A DNA stretch of 64,000 nt from Zygnema cylindricum (lineage: Eukaryota > Streptophyta > Zygnematophyceae > Zygnematales > Zygnemataceae), in assembly GCA_037447655.1 (NCBI GenBank), contig JBBHKE010003144.1, forward strand, positions 290,612-354,611, read 5' to 3'. A model generated the notes under the pieces. That model saw nothing but the letters and a program-made list of their open reading frames with translations. It had not been told where the DNA came from and did not search any database. Shown in pieces: positions 24,662 through 37,313 of this stretch (position 1 is its first letter; each line of letters begins with the position of its first letter). The position numbers and the translations under genes are program-made.

Positions 24662-27600
24662 CTGAGGAAGAGTCATAAGTTCCATAACAGCCCTCTTCGG
24701 AGTCAATTCATTCTCCAATATTCGAGCGACAGCTGTCAAAACCGGCATTTGTACCCTATATTTCCTTGCAAGAGCAATAACGGCTCCTGCTGTAGCAACT
24801 CCTTCTGCAACCTGCCCTTCTTCCCAAACCAAACTCAGTCCTCTAAAAGACAAAAAAAGTGAAACTTCCAAACTTTGTCGCTAAACAGTGACCACACCCA
24901 GTCCACTGGAAGACAAAATAAATAAATTGGAAATACCAAATTTTGTTGCTAAAGAAACCAAACTCGGATTGCTAGAAGACTAAAAAGAAAAATGAAACGT
25001 CCAAACTTTGTTGCAAAGCAGTGACAAAACTAAGTACGCTAGAAGGAGAGAGAGAAAAAAGAAAAAAAAAAGCCGGAAAAGCCAGAAGTGCTTTGTTGTT
25101 TCCGGGCATTAATAGTATAATCTAAACCCATATTGAAACCTATAGAGCCTTGAATACTTAACATTTTACACCGGTTTGTATACGTTTTAACGTGAAAAGA
25201 AAGCTAAATTACATTTGGCGCACAACAGAACCAAGGCTAGGTGAAAGCTTTGTCTAAAACGACAATGCAAAAAGTGAAACTTCCAAACTTTGTGGGTAAA
25301 CAGTAAGCTTCAAGTGCTACACTGTAAAATGCTATTAGAGTAAATAAATGATCCCTGTCAATGGGTAACTAATATTAATTATTCTAAGTAAGGTATGGAT
25401 GGCGTGGACGGTTTATGATTCTCGTTGCAGAATTGACATTAAACTAATTTTGTGTCGACGGCTAAAAAAACCTGACGTTGAATTGGTGTTATTAACGCTA
25501 ATAGCAATTCACGTCACTTCACAAGATTACTCCATTTGGTAGCCTTGAAAAACAGCTGATTTCAAACACTTGAGATGGAAAATTATTATAACCTGCATAT
25601 ACTCTCTAAAAATGCCAAAAAAAGGTGGCCAGGACAACCGTCTCCCCTATACTTCTTCATTGAAAAGGTTCGTCACACCAAAAGAGTCTCACAATACTGC
25701 AAGTGTTTGAATATAAAAATAAAAGGAAAAAGCAAAGTTCGGGAGCGATTCTTACAGGCTAGTCGTAAAGAATAACAACTCAAACTTTTTGAAGACTATG
25801 GTGTTGTAGCTAATTCGCACAGTATGACAACAAGCAGCATGATACTAAAAAATAAACAAGAGTCCCAAGGCAAGCAGTAAACTACTGGAACTTGCTAACT
25901 ATAGATAATAATTTTTTTCTAGTCTCAAAAATGAATGTACTATTACATCCAGGATACTAATGCCGGAAAAAAAAGGAAAATCTCCTAGTACATCCTAGGG
26001 TACACAAGGGAAACATATTTTAGTAAGTTCATGCAATGTTTGTAATATGACTTCTTGACTTCACCTATCCATTATATGGAACCACCCAAAGTATCTACAA
26101 AAGCATTTTTCTCATATAAGCAATAGATACTCTATGAATGGTTTGCATTGATTATATGTATATGAGTGAGATGAAAAAAAAATGTCATAATTGACAATAC
26201 TTGTATCTGCTATACTTTAATTAGGACCATAATAGGCATACATATACTAATTTCTAATAAGCAGTGACTTTAATTTTGCTTCTTATCCCTTGTTGGATTT
26301 CAGCTTCAAGATGCATATGGAAATTAATTAAGGTGTAAATTTAACTGCAATTATTAGTAGTGTTGATATGACATAAATTAAAAGGAGTTAATCACCTGGT
26401 TCATGGAGCCAAGAATATCCTCCAACTTCTCTCCAGCTCCCAATCTGACTCCAACTGATCGATTCCGTGATAAACTGACGAAACAGGTCAACATAATATC
26501 CCCTGTCCCTGATAATCCTGAAAGTGTGGCTGGATTTGCACCCATCTGTATATTAAAGAAAACACCAAATACCAAACCCAAAAGCAAAGTTGTAAAACAT
26601 TCCAGTCAATCAGCTTGGAAAACGTTTGGTAGGAATCAGACACAACATGCAAAGGAATTTCTAAATTTACATATTCCTCCGAATGTTTCAGGCTCAAGAT
26701 ACAAAAGTGACCTTTCCCAACAGTTGTGGAAACAAACTCGATCTATTGGTTGAACAAAAAAACAACTCTTAATGATCATGCAGCTCCAGTGTAAGAACCA
26801 CAAATGAAATAAAAAACTTGCTTCCAAGTCTAGCAATTTTGTACTCCTATTCCCAACACAAGCCTATTTTCTACTGCAGAGACGCACAGTTATAGGGGAA
26901 TTATATGACCCCTTCTGACTGGTGTTAATATCTCAGTAATCACAATATTCGTAAAGAAAACAATATGATCTTGTAAAAAAGTGTGATTTTCTATACGATT
27001 ACGGTGATTGCTGATAGCCAGTAATTGTGTACATACAATTACCCTAGTAGACAGCTTTTCACATAATTTACAATGTCATTCTCAAAAACCCCACGATTCG
27101 AGGAAACAGCATGTGGGCTTTCACATCGTCTGGGAGCTCAGACTCATATGAATGACAATCTTCTTAGACTCATATAAAGGAAATTGTTGTCTCTTCTTCT
27201 CAGGCTAATATAAATGAAATTGCTATCTCGTCTCCTCAAACTCATTTGAATAACGTTGCTGTCTCTTCTCCTCAGACACATCTGAATGATGATGCTGTGT
27301 TTCTTCTTCTCAGATTCATATAATTGACATAGTTGTCTCTTCTTCCCAGACTCATATGAATGACATAGACCTCTTCTCCTCAGATTCATATGAACGACAC
27401 GTTGTCTCTTCTTCACAGACTCATATGAATGACATGCTTGTCTCTTCTTACCTTCTCTGCGAGCCATCGAATCTCGGCACAGCCCTGTGCCACAAGTGCC
27501 GCCATGCAGTTGTTTCCGAGGTTCATTCCTTCCACAATACCAGCAGCTATAGCCAGAACGTTCTTTAAGGCACCAGCCATTTCCACTCCCACCACATCAC

Positions 27601-30600
27601 TGCACAAATGTCTCTGACTACTATTAGAATTCAAAAAGCCCAAAATTCATCGGAAAAGGTTACGTCTCTCCCTAATTTGCCCTAAAAATGGCATCTGCCA
27701 ACAGCTTCTGACCTCTCTGTTTTAAGGCATCTCAAAAAGACCACGCAACTATGTAACAGGGAAGAACTAACATGGAGGACAACAGAGAAACAACAACTTA
27801 TGACTTTTCTTGTAAAGCATCATGTTACTATCTATTCCAGCTGCATAGATACTTAAGACGAGAGTTTTTCACCATGTCATTTACCAGAAATTGACAAGGT
27901 TACACAAAAGACCAACCCAACCAGTTTCAGAAGAAAAAATTGTATATTGTAATGGCTACACAAATGTGAAAACGTGGAAAAGAAAAAGAGAAATAGAAGA
28001 AGAAAACCAATAATACCTAGAAGTATTCACTCTCAAATATCTTGATGCAAGTAGTTGTTGGGCTGCCCTGGCTAATTGCTTATCCTTCGATGCCGCAACA
28101 ATTGCTGCATTTTCCATAAGCCCCAAGACCGGTTTAGGGCAATGTACACAAATAATATCTATTCTTTACAACAAAAATAAACAGGGTTTAGAAGTGACTA
28201 CTGACCATCATTATAGAAATGTAACTATATACATATGTAAGCATATATGTACATACAAGTATACGGGCCAGCCAACATGATTCCAGACATGTCGAGAATT
28301 GGTGAACAAATATCTATTCTTTATGACCCAACTTAACAAGGTTTGAAAGTGGCTACTACAACATATCATTATGAATATGCAGATACTTATATACAGGTAT
28401 ATATTTGTGGGCAGGCAAACAGAAATCCAGTCAAGTCAAAAATATGTGCCTGTCCCACATACGCAATGCCTCATGCTTTAAGCCGTAATTTAAATGTGCG
28501 AAAAGATTCACCCTTTATGTGGTTACCCCATACTAGAAGTGTATTATACGGTATATTACACGCATAGTATGGGGCAGCCACATGAAGTGATTCGATTTTT
28601 TTTCGCACATTTGAAAGATACTTTGAACCTATGAAGCCAAATAATAAAAAGAAAGGTGTAAAAAAACACACACACACCTGTCGGTCGGCGGTCCATAAGC
28701 TCAATGGAAAAAGTTGGTCCAGAAAGTACAGCAACAGGTTGCCTCGGATTCCCGAGAGCTCGAGGAATGACTTGTGACATCATTTCCAAAGTGGAAACTT
28801 CCAACCCCTTGCTAACTGAAAGGATAGGAAGAGTGGGGGGTATATGCTCTGCCAGTCCTTTCAAGAACTCTGTACTGGCCTGCAAATGGGCAAACCTATC
28901 GACAGTTCAGTTAGAGAATTATAACAACCATGCAATTTTTCACCTATGCCAATCTTCCAGGTCAGCTGGACATCCTTACTCTGTCTGTGAACAAAATTCA
29001 ATTCACGCAAATGTTGGATTTTTTGGGTAAAGACTGTTGAGGTAGAAAGTAAAGGGCAATAGAGCTAATCTCCACCAAACTGACAGATACAGAAATAACT
29101 TCGACAGAGATTGAACAATCCACTTTATCCAAAACAGAACCAGATAAAAAGCGTCTATTAAACAGTAGTCCTGCATGGACTAACTGTCTGAAACGACTGA
29201 ACGTCACCAACATTCTGCCAACATTCACCAAAAATATTGGCATTCCAAAATACCCTCGGGTTTCGTTGTTCAGAGTAGAGTCAAGAAAGCAAAAGACCTT
29301 TCAAACAATCTTTCAATCTACCAATTTCAATTGCATCAGAGTGCAAAAGTTTGCCCAATAAATCAAAGCAATGATTCAATTGTCCTCTTGTTTCAGGTTA
29401 AATCTTTAGGCAATGCTCTTGTCACAAGAAGCAAGTTCAAGTTAACCAAGTTAATGAAGTTCAGTCCGTGTTAAACCTACACCTTTGTATTTTTTTTCCT
29501 GCAGTTTGTGCATCATTTCAAGTATTTTCTTCCAAAATTTCAATTTAATCTCTAACCCATAAAACCATATTTATGTTTATGTAGCATTGGGAATGCAGAT
29601 GTTGATTCATAATGCAAGGTAATGGTTGTCCACAAACCCGGAGTAGTGGTATGTTAGTAAAATTACATGACGCAAAGAACATTCTTCACACTTCTGGTTT
29701 TCACTAGCTGTTTTGTATAATTATACACTGCAAATTGCAGTAGTCAGAGTTCAACTGCCGTGCGGACAATTTTGCATACTGTGATTATTGCAAAACCACG
29801 GTTACACATGTTTGAGCTTATAACGACTGTAATGACAAGTCACAAACAAAAAAGTACCACAAAATGAGTACAAAAAGGGATTACCAATTACAGTTTGGAA
29901 CAGTAGCGTTTCTGATAATTTAATTACTTAATATTAAGAGTAAAGTACTTGGGCAGCAGCCAGTAATAACGATTAGTTTTGTGTAATTTTCGGTTATTTT
30001 ATTTTGTCGTACACGCATTGTACAAACGACTGATGGCCATTACTCTGGTTACAGACAGTAATCACAGTTCTTTCCACATATGTGATAACCCTACGAGTCT
30101 AAAAAAGTCAGCCAATTGCATGCTAGTATACCCTGGAACATCTGCTTTACGATAAGACTTGTTAAGTTCAATTTGTAGACTTTTTAAGTTCAATTTGTTC
30201 ACTTGCCGGTTAACAAAAAGCAGAACTAATTTGAATGTTCAAATATCCATTTGATATAGAAAGTCAATCAAATTTACACTTGGATTTTTAACATTTCAAT
30301 AGCAAAATACTTCATTTCCGAACAAAATGCGGATTTTTCAGTCAATAAGTTGTTAAGAACGATTTCTGAAGCTATCAACAGCAAACAAGGATACAGGCAT
30401 ATTCATGAGTCGTTGACCTTCAACTAAAGTACAGACCGCAGAACAAAAAAAATGCATACCTGCACAGGGACTGCATGAATACAATATTGAGCACCGTCAA
30501 GTGCCTCCCTTGGATCTGTCGTAGCTCTCACATTGGCTGGTAATTTATGGTTTGGAAAAAACTTCCTACAATCATTCACCACTTCATATTGTCAAAATTT

Positions 30601-32812
30601 GTATCTATAGTTTTGCTGGTCCATGTGACATCAGCAAAGGGGCATAATTGACTTAACACGTCCTAATTCATACTGTAAAAAAAACCCAGACAGCGTACAG
30701 CTATCCGACTTCAGCTGCAATGCTACACGGTGCCTGGATTTTTGGCCCCTGAACCGAAAGTAACGTTAATAATAATTGGATTTTTTTCTTAAAGCTAACT
30801 TTGGAAGCAGAATAATAATCGTCCACGTCTCTCAAAATAACACTAAAATAAACCCCAAGCTATACATTCCTGAACACTAACAGCAACTTACGATGTCCTG
30901 AACCATTCCAGAATGCATTTCCTGCTAATGCTGCAAGTTCACACTAATTCACGGACAGTTTCATGAAGGTTCAGTTAATAGTAACTCATGAAGTGAAGTA
31001 GTCGAGGATTACATTTGCACTCCCAACTGTCCAGTAAAAGACTTCTATCGACACTGACCGCATTATGGAGATGCACAGTGAACTGCTGACTTAAAAAAAC
31101 TCACTTATTTGTCTGGTGATTGTTAATCTCGTCACAAACTGTAGGATTTCGTAGAAGCAAAACGACATCCATGTCTGATTTATTCCTTGCCAGCATCACT
31201 CCCATGGCAGTGCCAAATGAGCCTCCTCCAAACACTGCTATCTGCAATACATAAAAATCTGTATATATAAGGTTTTCACAGAAAACGTAGCAAACGTATA
31301 CTTTTCCAACAACTTATTTGTGATAATCTCAAAAGGCTGTGCTTGATGGACTTGGTAAAATAAAAGCTGTGTGCAGAAAAATGCTCCAAAATGCTTCCAA
31401 TCAGCTAGGTAAATTGAAACAAGGACTCCAGAGTACTGATAAATAAACACAAAAAAAAACAGCAATAACATTGGCAACTTAAATTACACAACCGAGAACG
31501 GCTAATATAAGACTTCAAAATAACTTCAGAGATACAGTTTCCAGTAAATACTATCATGCAACTCTGATACAATAGCAATGCATTTGCAACAATCCATTTG
31601 CATTTTGGCACCCAGAAGTCTATTAAAGAGACAGGTAAACCAATACAAACATGCTTCATTGCTGGTAAAAATTACAGCTATTTTTTCAGCTACAAGAATT
31701 ACCTTTGTCGTTTTGACCAAAGCGTCATCTTCATTGGTTTTTGACAATCGCCACGATCTCGACCATCGGACAAGAGCTTCCCAAGCAGATTTCACATGAT
31801 TGCTTTTTTGACTTGACTGAAAAACCGCATGTTTTGACAAAGGTGCTACTATTTCCACTATCTTCTCCTTCACAGCATCCTCTACCAATGCATCAACTTT
31901 TGCAACACCGTGTCTATGCTCTTCTTCGTGAGATGAAGGAAGTTTTCCATTACCTTCCTCTTCTTTTGCTTCAAAATTTGGCATTGAAACGGCAGTGTTT
32001 ATAAACCCTACTTCTGTCTCACCACTTACTTCTCCACTATCTCTCCTGCCGAATTTCTCTGCATCCCTGTAAGGGCTCTCCTCATTTGACTGGGTAATAT
32101 CCCGACTATGACTTTGCGCTCTATCATTACTGAGCTCAGATGATATAGAATCATTTTTTGAATATAGATGAGACACTTTAGATTCTCGATTTCTGTCACT
32201 TAAATTATCACGGTTTGAAAAACCAGCTATATTACTTGCTCCTCCAACACAGCTTGAAGACAAAACATTTGCCACTACTTCTACTTCTTCTCTACCTATT
32301 CCATCACTCCCTCTCAACAAGTGCAATGAACTGTTTTCACCTGTTTTAGTCTCATTCAACTCCAAATCTTCTCTACTTTTCAATGTATCTAACTCAGCCT
32401 GTGATCTGCTGTAACATCTTTGCCAATTATGCTCCGAAGGCACAAAATTGCCGAAGGAAGTCTCATTAACTCTACGATTTTGCTTCTCTGAAGCAGAAAA
32501 ACTGCTACTTCTCCTGACATTGTTACCGCCTGTACCATTTTCTCTTTGAAAACCACATGAAATACCAGTAGTACAGCCTACATCCGCCAAAAATGTAATT
32601 TCCAAACTCTTAACAACGTTGGTCCTAGATTTTTGATACGAGGAATTTGTACAGTGACGGTTATACGATCTTTTCACTGGATTTTGTTGACAATGATGGT
32701 TTTGAGATCCTCTTTTCCACTGAATAGAAGATTGTTTACAAGTTGGAGTTCCCTCAGGATGATCTCGGAAAGTAGACGGTCGAGAAGACGAAGAGAGAGC
32801 TTCAAAAGTCAT
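24662..32812 (-). CDS. GLY1: Plastidial NAD-dependent glycerol-3-phosphate dehydrogenase (GLY1/SFD1-like)
   Basis: Eight exons on the minus strand: 31703-32812, 31105-31241, 30460-30565, 28678-28879, 28017-28104, 27452-27599, 26396-26545 and 24662-24811. All have GT-AG borders and stay in phase, giving 697 codons. The last exon ends CTTCCTCAG|GTGAGT, so a short terminal exon is missing. The enzyme reduces dihydroxyacetone phosphate to glycerol-3-phosphate, the backbone for plastid glycerolipids. Visible motifs are [13 protein letters not shown] just before the catalytic region, as in plant GLY1; the nucleotide-binding loop [14 protein letters not shown] (from residue ~371); [57 protein letters not shown], with the catalytic Lys in [25 protein letters not shown]; and [11 protein letters not shown]. 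The first ATG after an in-frame stop is at 32812. The ~350-residue Ser/Asn/Glu-rich N-terminal part is far longer than a transit peptide and has no domain I know. Family assignment is firm; exon 1 is less certain. Confidence 0.93.
27130..27445 (-). repeat. 36-bp minisatellite beside the exon 6 splice donor
   Basis: About eight to nine degenerate 36-bp units, each with a CTCATATGAATGACA-like half and a TTGTCTCTTCTTCTCAG-like half, fill the start of intron 6 of the GLY1-like gene. On the coding strand the array begins immediately at the 5' splice site (GTAAGAAGAGACAA). Each unit therefore carries a decayed copy of the donor region (GTGAAGAAGAGACAA and variants). Confidence 0.85.
28140..28430. 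repeat. Diverged ~170-bp tandem duplication in intron 4 of the GLY1-like gene
   Basis: Two segments, starting at about 28150 and 28311, share AATATCTATTCTTTA, GGTTT(A/G)(G/A)AAGTG(A/G)CTACT, ATACATAT-type and GGGC(C/A)(A/G)GC blocks in the same order. This is intronic with no coding content. Confidence 0.55.
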
Positions 32813-33700
32813 TACTTCACAAGTAAAAGAGTGAATGTGCTATAATGTAGTATAAAAATGAAGCAGTATAATAAATATAGTATAATGTAGTCTAAGAGTA
32901 TATATTTGAACAGTATACAATTGAAGAATAATGCAACAACCACAGATTGTTAACACCGATATTAAGAAAGTGAGCAATGTTAAGAAAGTGAATTGTAAGA
33001 TATCAAGACGTCACTTGATTGATAGCAAGAGTCTTCCATATGACAGCCTGGTTTCTGTCACTCTCTCTCCCTCTCCCAGCTTTCCTTACCTCCCTCCCTT
33101 CAAAGCCAAAGAATAAATGTCTCCAGGCAGAGAACCAATTGATTCCTAAAAAAACAAAGAGAAAGAGAGAGAGAGAGGGAGAGAGAGAGAGAGAGGGAAG
33201 TAAAAAAAAGTCGGGCTCCTTTCTCCACCCTTGCACGCATCAAGGACTCCACTCTTTAGTCTTTACCTCTACTACCTCCACAATCAACAGTGTAAATTTC
33301 TTAAGGAAGAGAATCGAAAAAGTGTGGGAGGAGCTCCAAGGGTTTGTCCAAGGAAACTCTCCTTCGGTTTGCACGTGGGACGGAGGCGGCAAAAAAGCTG
33401 CAAAACTTCACATGTGGTGCTGCGCCAAAAAGCCACGTGGCGTAAGGAAGAGATTGGAGGACGGTAGATCCATCCGACGCACAGTACACCGTGTACCTCT
33501 ATGCGTTAATGTTTATTTTGACAATGGAATCTGCTGTTCTAAGTGCACACCTGTACGATTTTCATGTGGAGACCGGAAGGGTAAAACTAAAAAGTCATAA
33601 AATCTCATCGTGACCGTCCGATTAAGAAACCAAGATGTGTGCACACAAAAAAAAAGTTTAGCCTTTAATGGCCGACGAACACATCAGCGATACTCGCTGT
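32813..33700. promoter_or_regulatory. Upstream region of the GLY1-like gene
   Basis: This region lies upstream of the minus-strand start at 32812. It contains a (GA)n run at about 33157-33198, a G-box GCACGTGG at about 33371 and CCACGTGG at about 33431. An open frame at 33019-33600 (+) passes through the GA run and has biased, low-complexity composition, so I do not call it a gene. Confidence 0.35.
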
Positions 33701-34482
33701 ACTATACTGTTTCTGTTTATGAAGAAATCAAATTCTTGTACAGATCTTTGAGTGAATAAATGACAGATGGATAATGTACGGTGTCATAGCACGTGAGAAA
33801 CTGCAATGAAAAGGCAAGTTGACGACACTCTTAAAAATAGGGCGTTCTTTGCGAAAAATGTTGCGCTTCCAGTTTGTGAAGCTCATTCTATGGCAGTCAG
33901 AAAAACTGGACCCAGTTCTGGCTGCGCGCAAGCGCATACGTCCAGTCTTGTGATGCGTATCGCCACACACGTGTGGGTGAAATCATCGGTTCAAAGTGAA
34001 GCTCATGGGCACAAGAGTTGACAAACAGATACGCCAATATCTCAGTACGCTGCAGCTTTCCAATAATAATAGGTCAGAAGCGCGCTACTGTACTGTTCAC
34101 TATGCGGCAAAGCCTGAATTGACGTTTTCTGATTTAAGATAGGCCGGTTTCACATGTGGATAATTTATTAGTTTTACCTCCTTGACCTTCGTGGTTTGCC
34201 GCGCTTATGGATTTTTGGTTACATTAACGTACATCTTGTAATGCGCCGTACAAACCTGTCTGACGATTTTCAAAATCTGGCAGTAAGCCTACGTGGTACT
34301 CCAGATAGTAAAACACGTGTGCGAGAGCAAGCTGACTGGCACGACCGGATGGAAACTCGGCCTCAAATCAATACAAATTATATTTAATTATTTACAAATG
34401 TAATATTATTGTGAATCTGGCCGTCGTTATATACTGTAATTTATAGAATAGTCGTATTCAATCCGACCGCGCGATGAAATAT
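33701..34482. other. Spacer, no gene seen
   Basis: Mixed composition, with CACGTGTG-type motifs at about 33967 and 34315. No family or RNA gene was recognised. Confidence 0.4.
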
Positions 34483-35024
34483 TACACCGCGCATCGTTAT
34501 TAGTGTCAAAGTTTAAATAGTGTGGAAATAAATATACCGTCATTGACGCTAATTAAGATTTTATTTTTTATTTTTAAAAAGGTGTATTCTAATTTCGGCG
34601 TTTATGCTAATTTGGGAACAACAAAAATGGAATATTCGCTGTACGAATATATACATTAATATATGTATTCGTACAAAATATTAAAAATCGTACGCAGTCG
34701 TGAAATTTAAATATCCGTACATGTAAGACTAGTTTACGTGTCAGGACAATCCCGTTTTTTTAGCGCACGATCCTATGCGTGCGCGTCTGATTTAACTCAT
34801 TTTTTGTAAAATTTTCACTTGAAAAGGTACATTTATGTACGGTTTGACTTCAACCGTACACCACACTATTTAGATATTATTGTAATTCGTCCTTTACGCT
34901 ATTTTGTACGTTACCTAATTAACGTCAAGGAAAAATTAAAATCATGTATCCTATTTGAGGAAAAAAATCAAAATTTTAAGAACCCAAATTAGTGTCGTTG
35001 ACACTAATAACGATGCGCGGTGTA
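34483..35024. mobile_element. CAGTACACC-family TIR element F1 (~540 bp)
   Basis: The ends TACACCGCGCATCGTTATTAG and the exact inverse (about 35001-35024) bound 542 bp, with no coding capacity. It abuts F2 directly. Confidence 0.8.
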
Positions 35025-35530
35025 GTACACCGCGAATCGTAATTAGAGTAATGAAAAAATTAGAGTACAAAAACTAAAAAAACAAATTAGAGTAATGAAC
35101 GCTAGTTTGTGTGATAGAGCTGTTTCAACTATGAAGTTTACTCTAATTTATTTAAGTACTCTAATTTGGCACGCTAATATCCTCTACTGTAAATAAGGTA
35201 TTCGTACAGATTTTGGAAAAACGTACAGTTTATCGTCACTATGACGTTTGCACTATGCGGTTTGGTAAAACGCAGTTACATGATAACGGCCTGTATTAAA
35301 TCACTATTTGTACTTGTTTACTTAATAAAGTACAATTTTGCACGGTCGGAGGTAGTCCGTACTCAACACTATTTAAAACAAACGTATATTAGAATTAAAA
35401 CGCTAATTAAACTTTACCTTAAATAGAATATTGAAAAAAATAGAATCATTTACTCTATTTCATGTGATAGAGTCGAAATTTCGAGCGACCGAATTAGAGT
35501 AATTTACTCTAATTACGATTCGCGGTGTAC
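35025..35530. mobile_element. CAGTACACC-family TIR element F2 (~505 bp)
   Basis: It starts GTACACCGCGAATCGTAATT and ends with the inverse (AATTACGATTCGCGGTGTAC). The interior is A+T-rich with repeated TTAGAGTA motifs. No protein is encoded. Confidence 0.8.
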
Positions 35531-35559
35531 TGTATTGTTTACCCGAAAAACGCAAGCTA

Positions 35560-36069
35560 CAGTGCAGTACACCGTGTATCGCTATTAGTGTTAATGTTTT
35601 TTCTGCCACTTAAAACATCTTTTCTCCGTACATAATTGCCCGATTTTCAATTTGAGACCGTCAACTGGTAGCTGAGAATCATACCTTTCAATAGCAACCG
35701 TCGGATCAACAATCTGACAATTGTGTACGCAAAAAAGATGTTCTAAGTGGCAAAAAAAACATTAACACCATAGTTCAAAAGTAGGTGAAAGTAGGCCCAT
35801 ACAATATATGCCTATTGTATGCAAAACATACAATATGACCTTAAGACCCATATTGTATTTGGACCTATTCAGACCAATTAATACATTCGGACCAAAAAAA
35901 TTTATTTACACCGTCAGATTCGGACGGTCGGTGATCAAAGTAGCGATCTAAGAAGATCACATGAAAAGCCCATAACACAACTTACGATAAAGGCGTCGAC
36001 CAAAGGCCTACCATAAAAACGCCTACTTTTGAACTATGATTAACACTAATAGCGATACACGGTGTACTG
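35560..36069. mobile_element. CAGTACACC-family MITE E3, interrupted by a hAT-type MITE
   Basis: The terminal arms read CAGTGCAGTACACCGTGTATC on the left and the inverse of CAGTACACCGTGTATCGC on the right, and TA sits outside each end (35558-35559 and 36070-36071). Without the nested element and its duplication it is 232 bp, matching E4 (236 bp). TA duplication with CAGT-initial TIRs resembles Tc1/mariner-type MITEs, by inference. Confidence 0.82.
35769..36038 (+). mobile_element. hAT-type MITE, copy 2 (short form)
   Basis: It has perfect CATAGTTCAAAAGTAGG and CCTACTTTTGAACTATG ends and an exact 8-bp duplication ATTAACAC at 35761-35768 and 36039-36046. At 270 bp it is shorter than copies 1 and 3 because it has a single ~90-bp internal unit and a shortened left interior. 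Confidence 0.92.
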
Positions 36070-36073
36070 TAAA

Positions 36074-36640
36074 GTACACCGCCAATCGCTATTAGCGTAC
36101 AGGTTTCTTTAGCGTATAGGAATAATTACTGTGATTTACGCTAATTAGGAATTTGAAAATTAAAAAAAAAAAACATACGTTCTAATTGTTTACTAGTGCT
36201 AATTTGAGTCTTTGAAAAAAATATAAGTCGGTCGCAAACATGCTTACACTAATATAGGTACTTGTACAAAATCTGACAAATCGTACACAAATCGTACGTT
36301 CACACAGTCGAAACGTGGTTGTTGGACGAATATGTGCAAACGTGATATTCGACAGCCCGATTTCATCCCCTTTTTAGAGCGCATATTCTCATGCGTCCGC
36401 GGTTACTAAAACTCATTAATTATTATTTTTCACTTAAAAAGGTACAATTTTGTACGGTCTAACACTTGCCGTACATCACACTATTTAAATGGCAACGTAC
36501 TTTCGTTTTTACGCTAATTGGACAAAAAACTCTAAATGGCGTAAAGGAAAAGACATAATAATTTATGCTATTTAAGAATTTGGAAAAAAAAAGCGGGACC
36601 GAATTAGCGTTCAATACGCTAATAGCGATTGGCGGTGTAC
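36074..36640. mobile_element. CAGTACACC-family TIR element F3 (~567 bp)
   Basis: It opens GTACACCGCCAATCGCTATT and closes with the inverse AATAGCGATTGGCGGTGTAC. The interior shares TTAGCGTA-type and GTACAAAAT-type motifs with F1. Non-coding. Confidence 0.8.
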
Positions 36641-37313
36641 TGTACAGTAGATTCGTATTTTCACGAGTGACAAGTGACATGACATTCCAATCCTCGAATC
36701 AGAAACATCACTGGTTTCGATATGGGACAGTCGAGGGGGCCTTTTCTCTTTCGTCCATTTTTGGCTTTTTTCCCGATTTTTGATACCGAAAGGGGGTACT
36801 GTCGCTTGTATCAAGGATAAATAATTAAAGATGGGGTCAGGAAACCGCCAGGTTTACAAACATCCAAGAAAAAGTACGAAGTATAATTCACCGTACTAAT
36901 ACCCTAGGTATCGTAGAAGTTACACCGCGAATCGCTATTAGTGTTAATGTTTTTTTTGCCACTTAATACATATTTTCTCCGTACACACTTGTCGAATTAT
37001 AGATCTGACGGTGGCAATTGAAAGGTAAGATTCTCAGTTTCCAATTGGCGGTCTCAATAGATAAACTGCATTAACTATTGTTTCAAAAGATAAACTGTAT
37101 TAACTATGAAAACAATATTAGCTACTAAAACAATATTATTTAGTAAAACAATGTAAACTGTATTAACAATTAAAACAGCGTATAAATACAACATTTGACT
37201 CCAATAGTAACTCATCAAGAGCACTAAAACCATTCGCCACTCTCGCAACCAACCAAGGATGGCAACACAACCGAAATCAAAAACAAAAAAGAAAAAGTAA
37301 AAAGTTCAAATTT
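36641..37313. other. Spacer with a partial CAGTACACC-family MITE
   Basis: About 36921-37062 holds the left arm and part of the interior of an E-type MITE (ACACCGCGAATCGCTATTAG onward) without its partner arm. A TATA-like TATAAATA lies at about 37183 on the plus strand, before a 13-codon frame starting at 37259. I do not call that a gene. Confidence 0.5.

Noticed and set aside
27144-27467. Arg/Lys-rich 107-codon repeat protein
   Set aside because: It is the translation of the intronic 36-bp minisatellite overlapping the exon 6 donor.
33019-33600. 193-codon open frame upstream of the GLY1-like gene
   Set aside because: It runs through a GA microsatellite giving Arg/Glu repeats, and no part resembles a known protein.
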